Below are positions 38,164 to 51,230 of a stretch of 64,000 nucleotides of DNA, piece by piece; positions within the stretch are counted from its first letter, which is position 1, and each line of letters opens with the position of its first letter. The stretch comes from Calliopsis andreniformis (Eukaryota > Arthropoda > Insecta > Hymenoptera > Andrenidae): assembly GCF_051401765.1 (NCBI RefSeq), contig NW_027480422.1, positions 17,068,001 to 17,132,000 of the forward strand, written 5' to 3'. The notes beneath the pieces are model-generated. The model worked only from the letters and a program-made list of their open reading frames with translations, had not been told where the DNA came from and ran no database searches. A program made the position numbers and the translations under genes.

Positions 38164-39708
38164 CATTGACTTCTAAGGCCCTAACTATTCGATGTGGTGG
38201 AGCAACGCCCTAGAGTGAAGCCTAGGTTGCCCTGGAACGTAGAAATGACCATCACTTTCACACTGGTTGCAATTATTCTTGTTATACGATGGAAAAACTG
38301 TTGTACTTATTTTGTATTTTATGCCTCTGGCGTTTACTCCTAAGGCCGTAGCTATTCGATGTGGTGGAGCAACGCCCTAGAGGGAAGCCTAGGTTGCACG
38401 GAACGTAGAAATGACCATGTCTTTCACACTGGTTGCAATTATTAGTGTTATACGATGGAAGAACTGTTGTATTTATATTGTATTTTATGCTTCTGGCGTT
38501 GACTTCTAAGGCCGCAGCTATTCGATGTGGTGGAGCAACGCCCTAGAGTGAAGCTTAGGATGCCCGGAACGTAGAAATGACCATACCTTTCACACTGGTT
38601 GCAATTATTCCTGTTATACAGGGGAAAAACTGTTGTATTTATATTGTCTTTTATGCTTCTGGCGTTGACTTCCTGGGCCCTAACTATTCTATCTGGAGGA
38701 GCAACGCCCTAGAGTGAAGCCTAGGTTGCCCGGAATGCAGAAATGACCATTACTTGCACACTGGTGGTAATTATTCCTGTTATACGATGGAATAACTGTT
38801 GTATTTTTATTTTATTTTGTGCTTCTGGCGTTGACTTCTAAGGTCCTGGCTATTCGATCTGGTGGGGCAACGCTCGATAGTGAATCCTATGTTGCCCGGA
38901 ACTTAGAAATGACCATCACCTTTACTCTGGTTGCAATTATTCTTGTTATACGATGAAAAAACTGTTGCATTTATTTTGTATTTTATGCCTCTGGCGTTGA
39001 CTCCTAAGGCCGTAGCTATTCGATGTGGTTGCGCAACGCCCTAGAGTGAAGCCTAGCTTGCCCGGAACGTAGAAATGACCATTACTTCCACACTGTTTGC
39101 AATTATTCATATCATACAGTGGAAAAACTGTTGTATTTATATGGCATTTTATGCTTCTGGCATTGACTTCTAAGGCCCTAACTATTCGATGTGGTGGAGC
39201 AACGCCCTAGAGTGAAGCCTACGTTGCCCGGAACGTAGAAATGACCATAGCTTTCACACTGGTTGCAATTATTCCTGTTATGCAAGGGAAAAACTGTTGT
39301 ATTTATATGGTATTTTATGCTTCTGGCGTTGACTTGTTAGGCCCTAACTATTCGATCTGGGGGAACCACGCCCTAGACTGAAGCCTAGGTTGCCCGGAAT
39401 GCTGAAATGACCATCACTTTCACATTCGTTGCAATTATTCTTGTTATACGGTGGAAAAACAGTTGTATTTATTTTGTATTTTGTGCGTCTGGCGTTGACT
39501 CCTAAGGCCGTAGCTATTCGATGTGGTGCAGCAACGCCCCAGAGTGAAGCCTAGGTTGCCCGGAACGTAGAAATGACCATGTCTTTCACACTGGTTGCCA
39601 TTATTCCTGTTATGCGATGGAAAAACTGTTGTATTTATATTATATTTTATGCTTCAGACGTTGACTTCTAAGGCCGTAGCTATTCGATGTGGTGGAGAAA
39701 CGCCCTAG
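38164..39708 (+). repeat. Spacer between the 1.28 kb duplicates, built of blocks seen earlier
   Basis: 38164-38985 pairs with 32520-33340 and 39010 onward pairs with 30380-31440, joined near 39000 in an order not present at the source positions. It includes a CGATGAAAAAACTG variant near 38949 and CAACGCCCCAGAG near 39533. Confidence 0.78.
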
Positions 39709-40986
39709 AGTGAAGCCTAGGTTGCCCGGAAAGTAGAAATGACCATTACCTCCACACTGTTTGCAATTATTCATTTTATACAATGGAAATACTGTTGTAT
39801 TTATACTGTTTTTTATAGTAATGGCGTTGACTTCTAAGGCCGCAGCTATTCCATCTGGTGGAACGACGCCCTACAGTGAAGCCTAGGTTGCCCGTATCGT
39901 AGAAATGACTATACCTTTCACACTGTTTGCAATTATTCCTGTGATACGATGGAAAAACTGTTGTATTTCTATTGTATTTTATGCTTCTGGCGTTGTCTTC
40001 TTAGGCCCTAACTATTCGATCTGGTGGAACAACGCCCTAGGGTGAAGCCTAGGTTGCCCGGAACATAGAAATGACCATCACTTTCACACTGGTTGCAATT
40101 ATTCCTGTTATAGGATAGAAAAACTGTTTTATTTATATTCTATTTTATGCTTCTGGCGCTGACTTCTAAGGCCGCAGCTATTCGATGTGGTGGAACGACG
40201 CCGTAGAGTGCAGCCTAGGTTGCCAGTATCGTAGAAATGACCATATCTTTCACACTGGTTGCAATTATTCGTTTTATACGATGGAAGGACTGTTGTATTT
40301 CTATTGTATTTTATGCTTCTGGCGTTGACTTGTTAGGCCCTAACTATTCGATCTGGAGGTGCAACGCCCTAGAGAGAAGCCAATATTGCCCGGAATGTAG
40401 AAATGACCATAACTATCAGACTGGTTGCAGTTATTCGTTTTATACAATGGAAAAACTGTTGTATTTATATTGTATTTTATGCTTCAGGCGTTCACTTCTT
40501 AGGCCCTAACTATTCGATGTGGTGGAGCAACGCCCTAGAGTGAAGCCTAGGTTGCACGGAACGTAGAAATGCCCATTACTTTCACACTGGTGGTAATTAT
40601 TCCTGTTATACGATGGAATAACTGTTGTATTTTTATTCTATTTTGTGCTTCTGGGGTTGACTTCTAAGGTCCTAGCTATTCGATCTGGTGGGGCAACGCT
40701 CGATAGTGAATCCTAGGTTGCCCGGAACTTAGAAATGACCATCACCTTCACTCTGGTTGCAATTATCCCTGTTATACGATGGAAAAACTATGGTATTTAT
40801 ATTGTATTTTATGCTTCTGGCGTAGGCTTCTTAGGCCCTAACTATTCGATCTGGTGGAGCAACGCCCTAGAGTGAAGCCTAGGTTGCCCGGAACGTAGAA
40901 ATGACCATACCTTTCACACTGGTTGCAATTATTCCTGTTATACAAGGGAAAAACTGTTGTATTTATATTGTATTTTATGCTTCTGG
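39709..40986 (+). repeat. 1.28 kb duplicated block, right copy
   Basis: Partner of 36886-38163. Includes cassette E copy 5. Small differences include GGAAGGACTG near 40283 and TTTATTCTATTTTG near 40631. Its left flank has the GTGGAGAAACGCC monomer end, where the left copy has GTGGAGCAACGCC. Confidence 0.85.
39999..40496 (+). repeat. Cassette E copy 5
   Basis: Complete three-monomer cassette, the direct duplicate of copy 4 at an offset of 2823 bp, with the same private changes. Followed by the GATGTGGTGGAGC monomer, unlike copy 1. Confidence 0.85.
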
Positions 40987-43900
40987 CGTTGACTTCCTGG
41001 GACCTAACTATTCTATCTGGAGGAGCAACGCCCTAGAGTGAAGCCTAGGTTGCCCGGAATGCAGAAATGACCATCACTTTCACACTGGTGGCAATTATTC
41101 CAGTTATACGATGGAGACTGTTGGTTTTTAATGTATTTTATGCTTCTGGCATTGACTTCTTAGGCCCTAACTATTCGATCTGGTGGAGCAACGCCCTAGA
41201 GAGAAGCCTAGATTGCCCGGAATGTAGAAATGACCATAACTATCAGACTGGTTGCAATTATTCGTTTTATACAATGGAAAAACTGTTGTATTTATATTGT
41301 ATTTTATGCTTCAGGCGTTGACTTCTTCGGCCCTAACTATTCTCTCTGGTGGAACAACGCCCTAGAGTGATGCCTAGGTTGCCCGGATCGTAGAAATGAC
41401 CATTACTTGCACACTGGATGCAATTATTCGTTTTATACGTTGGAAAAACTGTTGTATTTATTTTGTATTTGGTGCTCCTGTCGTTGACTTCTTAGGCCCT
41501 AACTATTGGATCTGGTGGACCAACGCCCTAGAGTGAAGCCTAGCTTACCCGGAACGTAGAAATGACCATTACTTCCACACTGTTTGCAATTATTCATATT
41601 ATACAGTGGAAAAACTGTTGTATTTTTATTTTATTTTGTGCTTCTGGCGTTGACTTCTAAGGTCCTAGCTATTCGATCTGGTGGAGCAACGCTCGATAGT
41701 GAAGCCTAGGTTGCCCGGAACTGAGAAATGACCATCACCTTCACTCTGGTTGCAATTATTCCTGTTATACCATGGAAAAACTGTGGTATTTATATTGTAT
41801 TTTATGCTTCTGGCGTAGTCTTCTTAGGCCCTAACTATTCGATCTGGGGGAACCACGCCCTAGACTGAAGCCTAGGTTGCCGGGAACGTAGAAATGACCA
41901 TCACTTTCACACTGGTTGCAATTATTCCTGTTATACGATGGAAAAACTGTTGTATTTATTTTGTACTTTATGCCTCTGGCGTTTACTCCTAAGGCCGTAG
42001 CTATTCGATGTGGTGGAGCAACGCCCTAGAGTGAAGCCTAGGTTGCCCGGAACGTAGAAATGACCATAGCTTTCACACTGGTTGCAATTATTCCTGTTAT
42101 ACAAGGGAAAAACTGTTGTATTTACATTGTATTTTATGCTTCTGGCGTTGACTCCTAAGGCCGTAGCTATTCGATGTGGTGGAACAACGCCCTAGAGTGA
42201 AGCCTAGGTTGCCCGGAACGTAGAAATGACCCTGTCTTTCACACTGGTTGCAATTATTCCTGTTATACGATGGAAAAACTGTTGTATTTATATTATATTT
42301 TATGCTTCAGACGTTGGCTTCTAAGGCAGTAGCTATTCGATGTTGTGGAGAAACGCCCGAGAGTGAAGCCTAGGTTGCACGGAAAGTAGAAATGACCATT
42401 ACCTCCACACTGTTAGCAATTATTCATTTTGTACAATGGAAAAACTGTTGTATGAATATTGTTTTTTATAGTTATGGCGTTGACTTCTAAGGCCGTAGCT
42501 ATTCGATGTGGTTGCGCAACGCCCTAGAGTGAAGCCTAGGTTGCCCGGAACGTAGAAATGACCATTACTTCCACACTGTTTGCAATTATTCATATCATAC
42601 AGTGGAAAAACTGTTATATTTATATGGCATTTTATGCTTCTGGCATTGACTTCTAATGCCCTAACTATTCGATGTGGTGGGGCAACGCCCTAGAGTGAAG
42701 CCTAGGTTGCCCGGAACGTATAAATGACCATAGCTTTCATACTGGTTGCAATTATTCGTTTTATACTATGGAAAAGCTGTTGTATTTATTTTGTATTCGG
42801 TGCTCCTGGCGTTGACTTCTTAGGCCCTAGCTATTGGATCTCGTGGAACAACGCCCTAGAGTGAAGCCTAGGTTGCCCGGAACGTAGTAATGACCATAAC
42901 ATTCAGACTGGTTGCAATTATACGTTTTATACGATGGAAAAACTGTTGTATTTTTATTTTAGTTTATGCTTCTAGCGTTGACTTCTAAGTCCCTAGCTAA
43001 TCGATGTTGTGGAGCAACGCCCTAGAGTGAAGCCTAGGTTGCGCGGAACGTAGAAATGACCATACCTTTCACACTGGTTGCAATTATTCCTGTTATACAA
43101 GGGAAAAACTGTTGTATTTAAATTGTATTTTATGCTTCTGGCGTTGACTTCCTGGGCCCTAACTATTCTATCTGGAGGAGCAACGCCCTGGAGTGATTCC
43201 TAGGTTGCCTGGAATGCAGAAATAACCATCACTTTCACACTGGTGGCAATTATTCCTGTTATACGATGGACAAACTGTTGGATTTTTAATGTACTTTATG
43301 CTTCTGGCGTTGACTTCTAAGGCCCTATGTATTCGATCTGGTGGAGCAATGTCTCAGTGTTAAGTCTTGGATGCCCGGAACGCAGAAATGGCCATTACTT
43401 TCACACTGGTTGCAATTACTCATTTTATACGATGGAAAAACTGTTGTACATATATCGTATTTTATGCTTCTAGCATTGACTTCTTAGGCCCTAACTATTC
43501 GATATGGTGGAGCAACGCCCTAGAGTGAAGCCTAGGTTGCCCGGAACGTAGAAATGACCATCACTTTCACACTGGTTGCAATTATTCATATTATACGATG
43601 GAAAAACTGTGGTATTTATTTTGTATTTTATGCCGCTGGCGTTGACTCCTAAGGCCCTGACTATTCGATCTGGTGGAGCAACGCCCTAGGGTGAAGCCTA
43701 GGTTGCCCGGAACGTAGAAATGACCATAACTTTCATACCTGTTGCAATTATTCGTTTTATACCGTGGAAAAACTGTTGTATTTATATTGTATTTTATGCG
43801 TCTGGAGTTGTTTTCTAAGGTCATAACTATTCGGCCTGGTGGACCAAGGCCCTAGAGGAAGCCTAGGTTGCCCGGAACTTAGAAATGACCATCACCTTCA

Positions 43901-44641
43901 CTCTGGTTGCAATTATTCCTGTTATACGATGGAAAAACTGTGGTATTTATATTGTATTTTATGCTTCTGGTGTAGACTTCGTAGGCCCTAGCTATTCGAT
44001 CTGCAGGAACAACGCCCTAGAGTGAAGCCTACGTTGCCCGGAACGTAGAAATGACCATCACTTTCACACTGGTTGCAATTATTCATATTATACGATGGAA
44101 AAACTGTGGTATTTATTTTGTATTTTATGCCTCTGGCGTTTACTCCTAAGGCCCTAACTATTCGATGTGGTGGAGCAACGCCCTAGAGTGAAGCCTTGGT
44201 TGTACGGAACGTAGAAATGCCCATTACTTTCACACTGGTGGTAATTATTCCTGTTATACGATGGAATAACTGTTGTATTTTTATTTTAATTGTGCTTCTG
44301 GCGTAGGCTTCTTAGGCCCTAACTATTCGATCTGGGGGAAACACGCCCTAGACTGAAGCCTAGGTTGCCCGGAACGTAGAAATGACCATCACTTTCACAC
44401 TGGTTGCAATTATTCCTGTTATACGATGGAAAAAGTGTTGTATTTATATTGTATTTTATGCTTCTGTAGTTGACTTCTAAGGCCGCAGCTATTCGATGTG
44501 GTGGAGCGACGCCCTAGAGTGAAGCCTAGGTTGCCCGGAACGTAGAAATGAACATAGCTTTCACACTGGTTGCAATTATTCCTGTTATACAAGGGAAAAA
44601 CTGTTGTATTTATATTGTATTTTATGCTTCTGGCGTTGACT
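40987..44641 (+). repeat. Mosaic satellite, no higher-order period
   Basis: About 22 monomers. Recognisable pieces are: 40995-41157, a short GATGGAGACTG monomer of 163 bp; about 41620-41930, an A monomer 2-3 relative (CGCTCGATAGTG, GGGGGAACCACGCC); 42717-43140, the partner of 27779-28206; and 43320-43510, the AGTGTTAAG type. Private changes include TGTATGAATATTG near 42450 and CTAGAGGAAGCC near 43853, where 2 bp are missing. No gene or mobile element. Confidence 0.75.
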
Positions 44642-45139
44642 TCTTAGGCCCTAACTGTTCGATCTGGTGGAACAACGCCCTAGGGTGAAGCCTAGGTTGC
44701 CCGGAACGTAGAAATGACCATCACTTTCACACTGGTTGCAATTATTCCTGTTATAGGATAGAAAAACTGTTTTATTTATATTCTATTTTATGCTTCTGGC
44801 GTTGACTTCTAAGGCCGCAGCTATTCGATGTGGTGGAACGACGCCGTAGAGTGCAGCCTAGGTTGCCAGTATCGTAGAAATGACCATATCTTTCACACTG
44901 GTTGCAATTATTCGTTTTATACGATGGAAAGACTGTTGTATTTCTATTGTATTTTATGCTTCTGGCGTTGACTTGTTAGGCCCTAACTATTCGATCTGGA
45001 GGTGCAACGCCCTAGAGAGAAGCCTATATTGCCCGGAATGTAGAAATGACCATAACTATCAGACTGGTTGCAATTATTCGTTTTATACAATGGAAAAACT
45101 GTTGTATTTATATTGTATTTTATGCTTCAGGCGTTGACT
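44642..45139 (+). repeat. Cassette E copy 6
   Basis: Complete three-monomer cassette close to copy 1 (AGCCTATATTGCCC, CAGGCGTTGAC). What follows (CGCACTGGTGGACCAACG) resembles the start of the block after copy 1 but then switches to a CCCATTACTTTC monomer. Confidence 0.84.
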
Positions 45140-46570
45140 TCTTAGGCCCTAACTATTCGCACTGGTGGACCAACGCCCTAGAGCGAAGCCTAGGTTGCAC
45201 GGAACGTAGAAATGCCCATTACTTTCACACTGGTTGTAATTATTCCTGTTAGACGATGGAATAACTCTTGTACTTTTACTTTATTTTGTGCTTCTGGCGT
45301 TGACTTCTAAGGCCGCAGCTATTCGATGTGGTGGAGACACGCCCTAGAGTGAAGCCTAGATTGCCCGGAAAGTAGAAATGACCATACCTTTCACACTGGT
45401 TGCAATTATTCCTGTTATACGATGGAAAAGCTGTTGTGTTTGAATCGTATTTTATGCTTCTGGCGTAGACTTCTTAGGCCCTAACTATTCGATCTGGTGG
45501 AACGACGCCCTAGAGAGAAGCCTAGATTGCCCGGAACGTAGAAATGACCATAACTATCAGTCTGGTTGCAATTATTCGTTTTATACGATGGGAAGACTGT
45601 TGTACATATATCGTGTTTTATGCTTCTGGCGTTGACTTCATAGGCCCTAACTATTCGGCCTGGTGGACCAACGCCCTAGAGTGAAGCCTAGGTTGCCCGG
45701 AACTGAGAAATGACCATCACCTTCACAATGGTTGCAATTATTCTTGTTATACGATGGAAAAACTGTTGTATTTATATTATATTTTATGCTTCAGACGTTG
45801 ACTTCTAAGGCCGTAGCTATTCGATGTGGTGGAGCAACGCCCTCGAGTGAAGCCTAGGTTGCCCGGAACGTAGAAATGACCATCACTTTCACAATGGTTG
45901 CAGTTATTCTTGTTATACGATGGAAAAACTGTTGTATTTATATTGTATTTTATGCTTCTGGCGTAGGCTTCTTAGGCCCTAACTATTCGATCTGGGGCAA
46001 CCACGCCCTAGACTGAAGCCTAGGTTGCCCGGAACGTAGAAATGACCATACCTTTCACACTGGTTGCAATTATTCCTGTTATACAAGGGAACAACTGTTG
46101 TATTTATATTGTATTTTATGCTTCTGGCGTTGACTTCCTGGGCCCTAACTTTCTATCTGGAGGAGCAACGCCCTAGAGTGAAGCCTAGGTTGCCCGGAAT
46201 GCAGAAATGACCATCACTTTCACACTGGTGGCAATTATTCCTGTTATACGATGGAGACAGTTGGATTTTTAATGTACTTTATGCTCCTGGCGTTGACTTC
46301 TAAGGCCCTATGTACTCTATCTGGTGGAGCAATGCCTCAGTGTTAAGCCTAGGATGCCCGGAACGTAGAAATGGCCGTTACTTTCACACTGGTTGCAATT
46401 ACTCATTTTATACGATGGGAAAACTGTTGTACATATGTCGTATTTTATGCTTCTGGCATTGACTTTTTAGGCCCTAACTATTCGAGATGGCGGAGCAACG
46501 CCCTAGGGTGAAGCCTAGGTTGCCCGGAACGTAGAAATGACCATGTCTTTCACACTGGTTGCAATTATTC
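45042..46570 (+). repeat. Source-like region for the patch at 56.2-56.9 kb
   Basis: 45042-45435 matches 56160-56553 at an offset of 11118, and 46250-46560 matches 56539-56850. The intervening stretch here (about five monomers, 829 bp) is absent at the other site. Rare shared markers are GTTAGACGATGGAATAAC, CTTTTACTTTATTTTG, GATGGAGACAG, TGTACTCTATCTGG and ACATATGTCG. One A is missing at CCTAACTTTC near 46148. Confidence 0.83.
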
Positions 46571-48787
46571 CTGTTATACGATGGAAAAACTGTTGTATTT
46601 ATATTGAATTTTATGCTTCAGACGTTGGCTTCTAAGGCAGTAGCTATTCAATGTGGTGGAGAAACGCCCTAGAGTGATGCCTAGGTTGCCCGGAAAGTAG
46701 AAATGACCATTACCTCCACACTGTTAGCAATTATTCATTTTATACAATGGAAAAACTGTTGTATTTATATTGTTTTTTATAGTTATGGCGTTGACTTCTA
46801 AGGCCGTAGCTATTGGATGTGGTGGAGCAATGCCCTAGGGTGAAGCCTAGGTTGCCCGGAACGTAGAAATGACCATCACTTTCACACTGGTTGCAATTAT
46901 TCCTGTTATACGATGGACAAACTGTTGGATTTTTAATGTACTTTATGCTTCTGGCGTTGACTTCTAAGGCCCTATGTATTCGATCTGGTGGAGCAATGTT
47001 TCAGTGTTAAGTCTACGATGCCCGGAACGTAGAAATGGCCGTTACTTTCACACTGGTTGCAATTACTCATTTTATACGATGGAAAAACTGTTGTACATAT
47101 ATCGTATTTTATGCTTCTGGCATTGACTTCTTAGGCCCTAACTATTCGATCTGGTGGAGCAACGCCCTAGAGTGAAGCCTAGGTTGCCCGGCACGTCGAA
47201 ATGACAATAACTATCAGACTGGTTGCAATTATTCGTTTTATGCGACGGAAAGACTGTTGTATTTATATTGTATTTTATAGTTATGGCGTTGTCTTCTAGG
47301 GCCGTAGCTATTCGATGTGGTTGCGCAACGCCCTAGAGTGAAGCCTAGGTTGCCCGGAACGTAGAAATGACCATTACTTCCACACTGTTTGCAATTATTC
47401 ATATTATGCAGTGGAAAGCTGTTGTATTTATATGGCATTTTATGCTTCTGGCATTGAGTTCTGAGGCCCAAACTATTCGATGTGGTGGAGCAACGCCCTA
47501 GAGTGAAGCCTAGGTATTCCGGAATGTAGAAATGACCATCACTTTCACAATGGTTGCAATTATTCTTGTTATACGATGGAAAAACTGTTGTATTTATTTT
47601 GTATTTTATTCCTCTGGCGTTGACTCCTAAGGCCGTAGCTATTCGATCTGGTGGAGCAACGCCCTGTGGTGAAGCCTAGGTTGCCCGGAACGTAGAAATG
47701 ACCATAACTTTCATACTGGTTGCAATTATTCGTTTTATACCGTGGAAAAACTGTTGTATTTATATTGTATTTTATGCGCCTGGAGTTGTTTTCTAAGGCC
47801 CTAACTATTCGGCCTGGTGGTCCAACGCCCTAGAGTGAAGCCTAGATTGCCCGGAACGTAGAAATGACCATACCTTTCACACTGGTTGCAATTATTCCTG
47901 TTATACAAGGGAAAAACTGTTGTATTAATATTGTATTTTATGCTTCTGGCGTTGACTTCCTGGGCCCTAACTATTCTATCTGGAGGAGCAACGCCCTAGA
48001 GTGAAGCTTAGGATGCCCGGAACGTAGATATGACCATAACTATCATACTGGTTGCAATTATTCGCTTTATACAATGGAAAAACTGTTGTATTTATATTGT
48101 ATTTTATGCTTCAGGCGTTGACTTCTTAGGCCCTAACTATCCGCTCTGGTGGAACAACGCCCTAGAGTGATGCCTAGGTTGCCCGGATCGTAGAAATGAC
48201 CATTACTTGCACACTGGATGCAATTATTCGTTTTATACGATGGAAAAACTGTTGTGTTTACTTTGTATTTGGTGCTCCTGGCGTTGACTTCTTAGGCCCT
48301 AAGTATTGGATCTGGTGGACCAACGCCCTAGAGTGAAGCCTAGCTTGCCCGGAACGTAGAAATCACCATTACTTCCCCACTGTTTGCAATTATTCATATT
48401 ATACAGTGGAAAAACTGTTGTATTTATATTGTATTTTATGCTTCTGGCATTGACTTCTAAGGCCCTAACTATTCGATGTGGTGGAGCAACGCCCTAGAGT
48501 GAAGCCTAGGTTGCCCGCAACGTAGATATGACCATAGCTTTCACACTGGTTGCAATTATTTCTGTTATACAAGGGAAAAACTGTTGTATTTATATTGTAT
48601 TTTATGCTTCTGGCGTTGACTTCTTAGGCCCTAACTATTCGATCTGGTGGAGCAACGCCCTAGAGTGAAGCCTAGGTTGCACGGAACGTAGAAATGACCA
48701 TAACTATCAGACTGGTTGCAATTATTCGTTTTATGCGATGGAAAGACTGTTGCATTTATATTGTATTTTATAGTTATGGCGTTGTCT
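46571..48787 (+). repeat. Mosaic satellite leading into the HOR B side
   Basis: About 13 monomers without a longer period. Contains the TTCAGTGTTAAGTCTACG variant near 46989, GAAAGCTGTTG with a shortened A-run near 47415, GATGTGGTTGCGCAACG monomers, and types that later appear in HOR B (ACTGGATGC, GTAGATATGACC). No gene seen. Confidence 0.72.
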
Positions 48788-49553
48788 TCTAGGGCCGTAG
48801 CTATTCGATGTGGTTGCGCAACGCCCTAGAGTGAAGCCTAGGTTGCCCGGAACGTAGAAATGACCATTACTTCCACACTGTTTGCAATTATTCATATTAT
48901 ACAGTGGAAAGACTGTTGTATTTATATGGCATTTTATGCTTCTAGCATTGAGTTCTGAGGCCCAAACTCTTCGATGTGGTGGAGAAACGCCCTAGAGTGA
49001 AGCCTAGGTTGCCCGGAAGGTAGAAATGACCATTACCTCCACACTGTTTGCAATTATTCATTTTATACAGTGGAAAAACTGTTGTATTTATATTGTTTTT
49101 TATAGTTATGGCGTTGACTTCTAAGGCCGTAACTATTCGATGTGGTGGAGCAATGCCCTAGAGTGAAGCCTATGATGTTCGTAACGTAGAAATGACCATA
49201 TCCTTCACACTGTTTGCAATTATTCCTGTTATAAGATTGAAAAACTGTTGTATTTGTATTGTATTTTATGCTTCTGGAGTAGACTTCTTAGGCTCTAACT
49301 ATTCGATCTGGTGGAACGACGCTCTAGCGTGAAGCCTAGGTTGCCCGTATCGTAGAAATGACCATATCTTTCACACTGGTTGCAATTATTCCTGTTATAC
49401 GATGGAAAAACTGTTGTATTTGTATTGTATTTTATGCTTCTGGCGTTGACTTCTTAGGCCCTAACTATTCGATCTGGTGGAGCAACGCCCTAGGGTGAAG
49501 CCTAGGTCGCCCGGAACGTAGAAATGACCATTACTTCCTCACTGTTTGCAATT
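48788..49553 (+). repeat. Block P, left copy
   Basis: Monomers at 48788, 48954, 49120, 49286 and 49452. Markers are TCTGAGGCCCAAACTCTTCG, GGAAGGTAGAAATG, CCTATGATGTTCGTAACG, CATATCCTTC and CCTAGGTCGCCC. 48853-49553 recurs at 58313-59013 at a constant offset of 9460 (57 monomers less 2 bp), and its first 267 bp recur at 54663-54929. Confidence 0.83.
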
Positions 49554-49951
49554 ATTCATTTTATGCAATGGAAAAACTGTAGTATTTATATTGTATTTTA
49601 TGCTTCTGGCGTTGACTTCTTAGGCCCTAGCTATTGGATCTGGCGGACCAACGCCCTAGATTGAAGCCTAGGTTGCCCGGAACGTAGAAATGACCATAAC
49701 ATTCATACTGGTTGCAATTATTTCTGTTATACAGGGGAAAAACTGTAGTATTTTTATTGTATTTTATGCTTCTGGCGTTGACTTCTTAGGCCCTAACTAT
49801 TCGATCTGGTGGAGCAACGCCCTAGAGTGAAGCCTAGGTTGCACGGAACGTAGAAATGACCATTACTTCCTCACTGTTTGCAATTACTCATTTTATACGG
49901 TAGAAAAACTGTTGTACATATATCGTATTTTATACTTCTGGCATTGACTGC
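49554..49951 (+). repeat. Two to three monomers before HOR B, with monomer n1
   Basis: Includes an ATAACATTC monomer (49618-49783) like HOR B monomers 12 and 14, and the n1 monomer (49784-49949: CAATTACTCATTTTATACGG, ACATATATCGTATTTTATAC). These are the 332 bp missing from the block P copy at 58.9 kb. Confidence 0.75.
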
Positions 49952-50115
49952 TTAGGCCCTAACTATTCGATCTGGTGGAGCAACGCCCCATGGTGAAGCC
50001 TAGGTTGCCCGGAACGTAGAAATGACCATAACTATCAGACTGGTTGCAATTATTCGTTTTATACGATGGATAGACTGTTGTATTTATATTGTATTTTATA
50101 GTTATGGCGTTGTCT
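49952..50115 (+). repeat. Monomer n2, the hinge unit of HOR B
   Basis: Marked by AACGCCCCATGGTGAAGC, ATAACTATCAGACTGG and GGATAGACTG. It precedes HOR B monomer 1 here and at 59078, 60240, 62564 and 63726, so it marks each left boundary of the later units. The first copy of the 14-mer is an exception: it returns to monomer 1 without passing through n2. Confidence 0.85.
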
Positions 50116-51213
50116 TCTAGGGCCGTAGCTATTCGATGTGGTTGAGCAACGCCCTAGAGTGAAGCCTAGGTTGCCCGGAACGTATAAATGACCATAGCTC
50201 TCATACTTGTTGCGATTATTCGTTTTATACGATGGTAAAGCTGTTGTATTTATTTTGTATTTGGTGCTCCTGGCGTTGACATCTTAGGCCCTAGCTATTG
50301 GATCTGGTGGACCAACGCCATAGAGTGAAGCCTAGGTTGCCCGGAACGTAGGAATGACCATAACGTTCATACTGGTTGCAATTATACGTTTTATACGATG
50401 GAAAAACTGTTGTATTTATATTATATTTTATGCTTCAGATGTTGACTTCTAAGGCAGTAGCTATTCGATGTGGTGGAGAAACGCCCTAGAGTGAAGCCTA
50501 GGTTGCCCGGAAGGTAGAAATGACCATTACCTCCACACTGTTTGCAATTATTCATTTTATACAGTGGAAAAACTGTTGTATTTATATTGTTTTTTATAGT
50601 TATGGCGTTGACTTCTAAGGCCGTAGCTATTCGATGTGGTGGAGCAATGCCCTAGAGTGAAGCCTAGGATGCTCGTAACGTAGAAATGACCATATCTTTC
50701 ACACTGTTTGCAATTATTCCTGTTATAAGATTGAAAAACTGTTGTATTTGTATTGTATTTTATGCTTCTGGAGTAGACTTCTTAGGCTCTAACTATTCGA
50801 TCTGGTGGAACGACGCTCTAGCGTGAAGCCTAGGTTGCCCGTATCATAGAAATGACCATATCTTTCACACAGGTTGCAATTATTCCTGTTATACGATGGA
50901 AAAACTCTTGTATTTGTATTGTATTTTATGCTTCTGGCGTTGACTTCTTAGGCCCTAACTATTCGATCTGGTGGAGCAACGCCCTAGGGTGAAGCCTAGG
51001 TTGCCCGGAACGTAGAAATGACCGTAACTTTCATACTGGTTGCAATTACTCCTTTTATACCGTGGAAAGACTGTTGTATTTATATCGTATTTTATGCTTC
51101 AGGCGTTGACTTCTTAGGCCACAACTATTCGCTCTGGTTGAACAACGCCCTAGAGTGATGCCTAGGTTCCCAGGATCGTAGAAATGACCATTACTTGCAC
51201 ACTGGATCCAATT

Positions 51214-51230
51214 ATTCGTTGTATACGATG
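51214..51230 (+). other. CENP-B-box-like 17-mer in HOR B monomer 7
   Basis: ATTCGTTGTATACGATG fits the mammalian CENP-B box core (nTTCGnnnnAnnCGGGn) at 7 of 9 essential positions; the last two G are A and T here. Repeats of it in monomer 7 start at 53538, 55530, 57188 and 61504. Other monomers have ATTCGTTTTATACGATG with the same 7 of 9 (for example 35451-35467 and 50218-50234), while many have TTCCTGTTATACGATG. A match this good is expected by chance about 0.4 times per monomer over both strands, so function is speculative. Confidence 0.25.
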
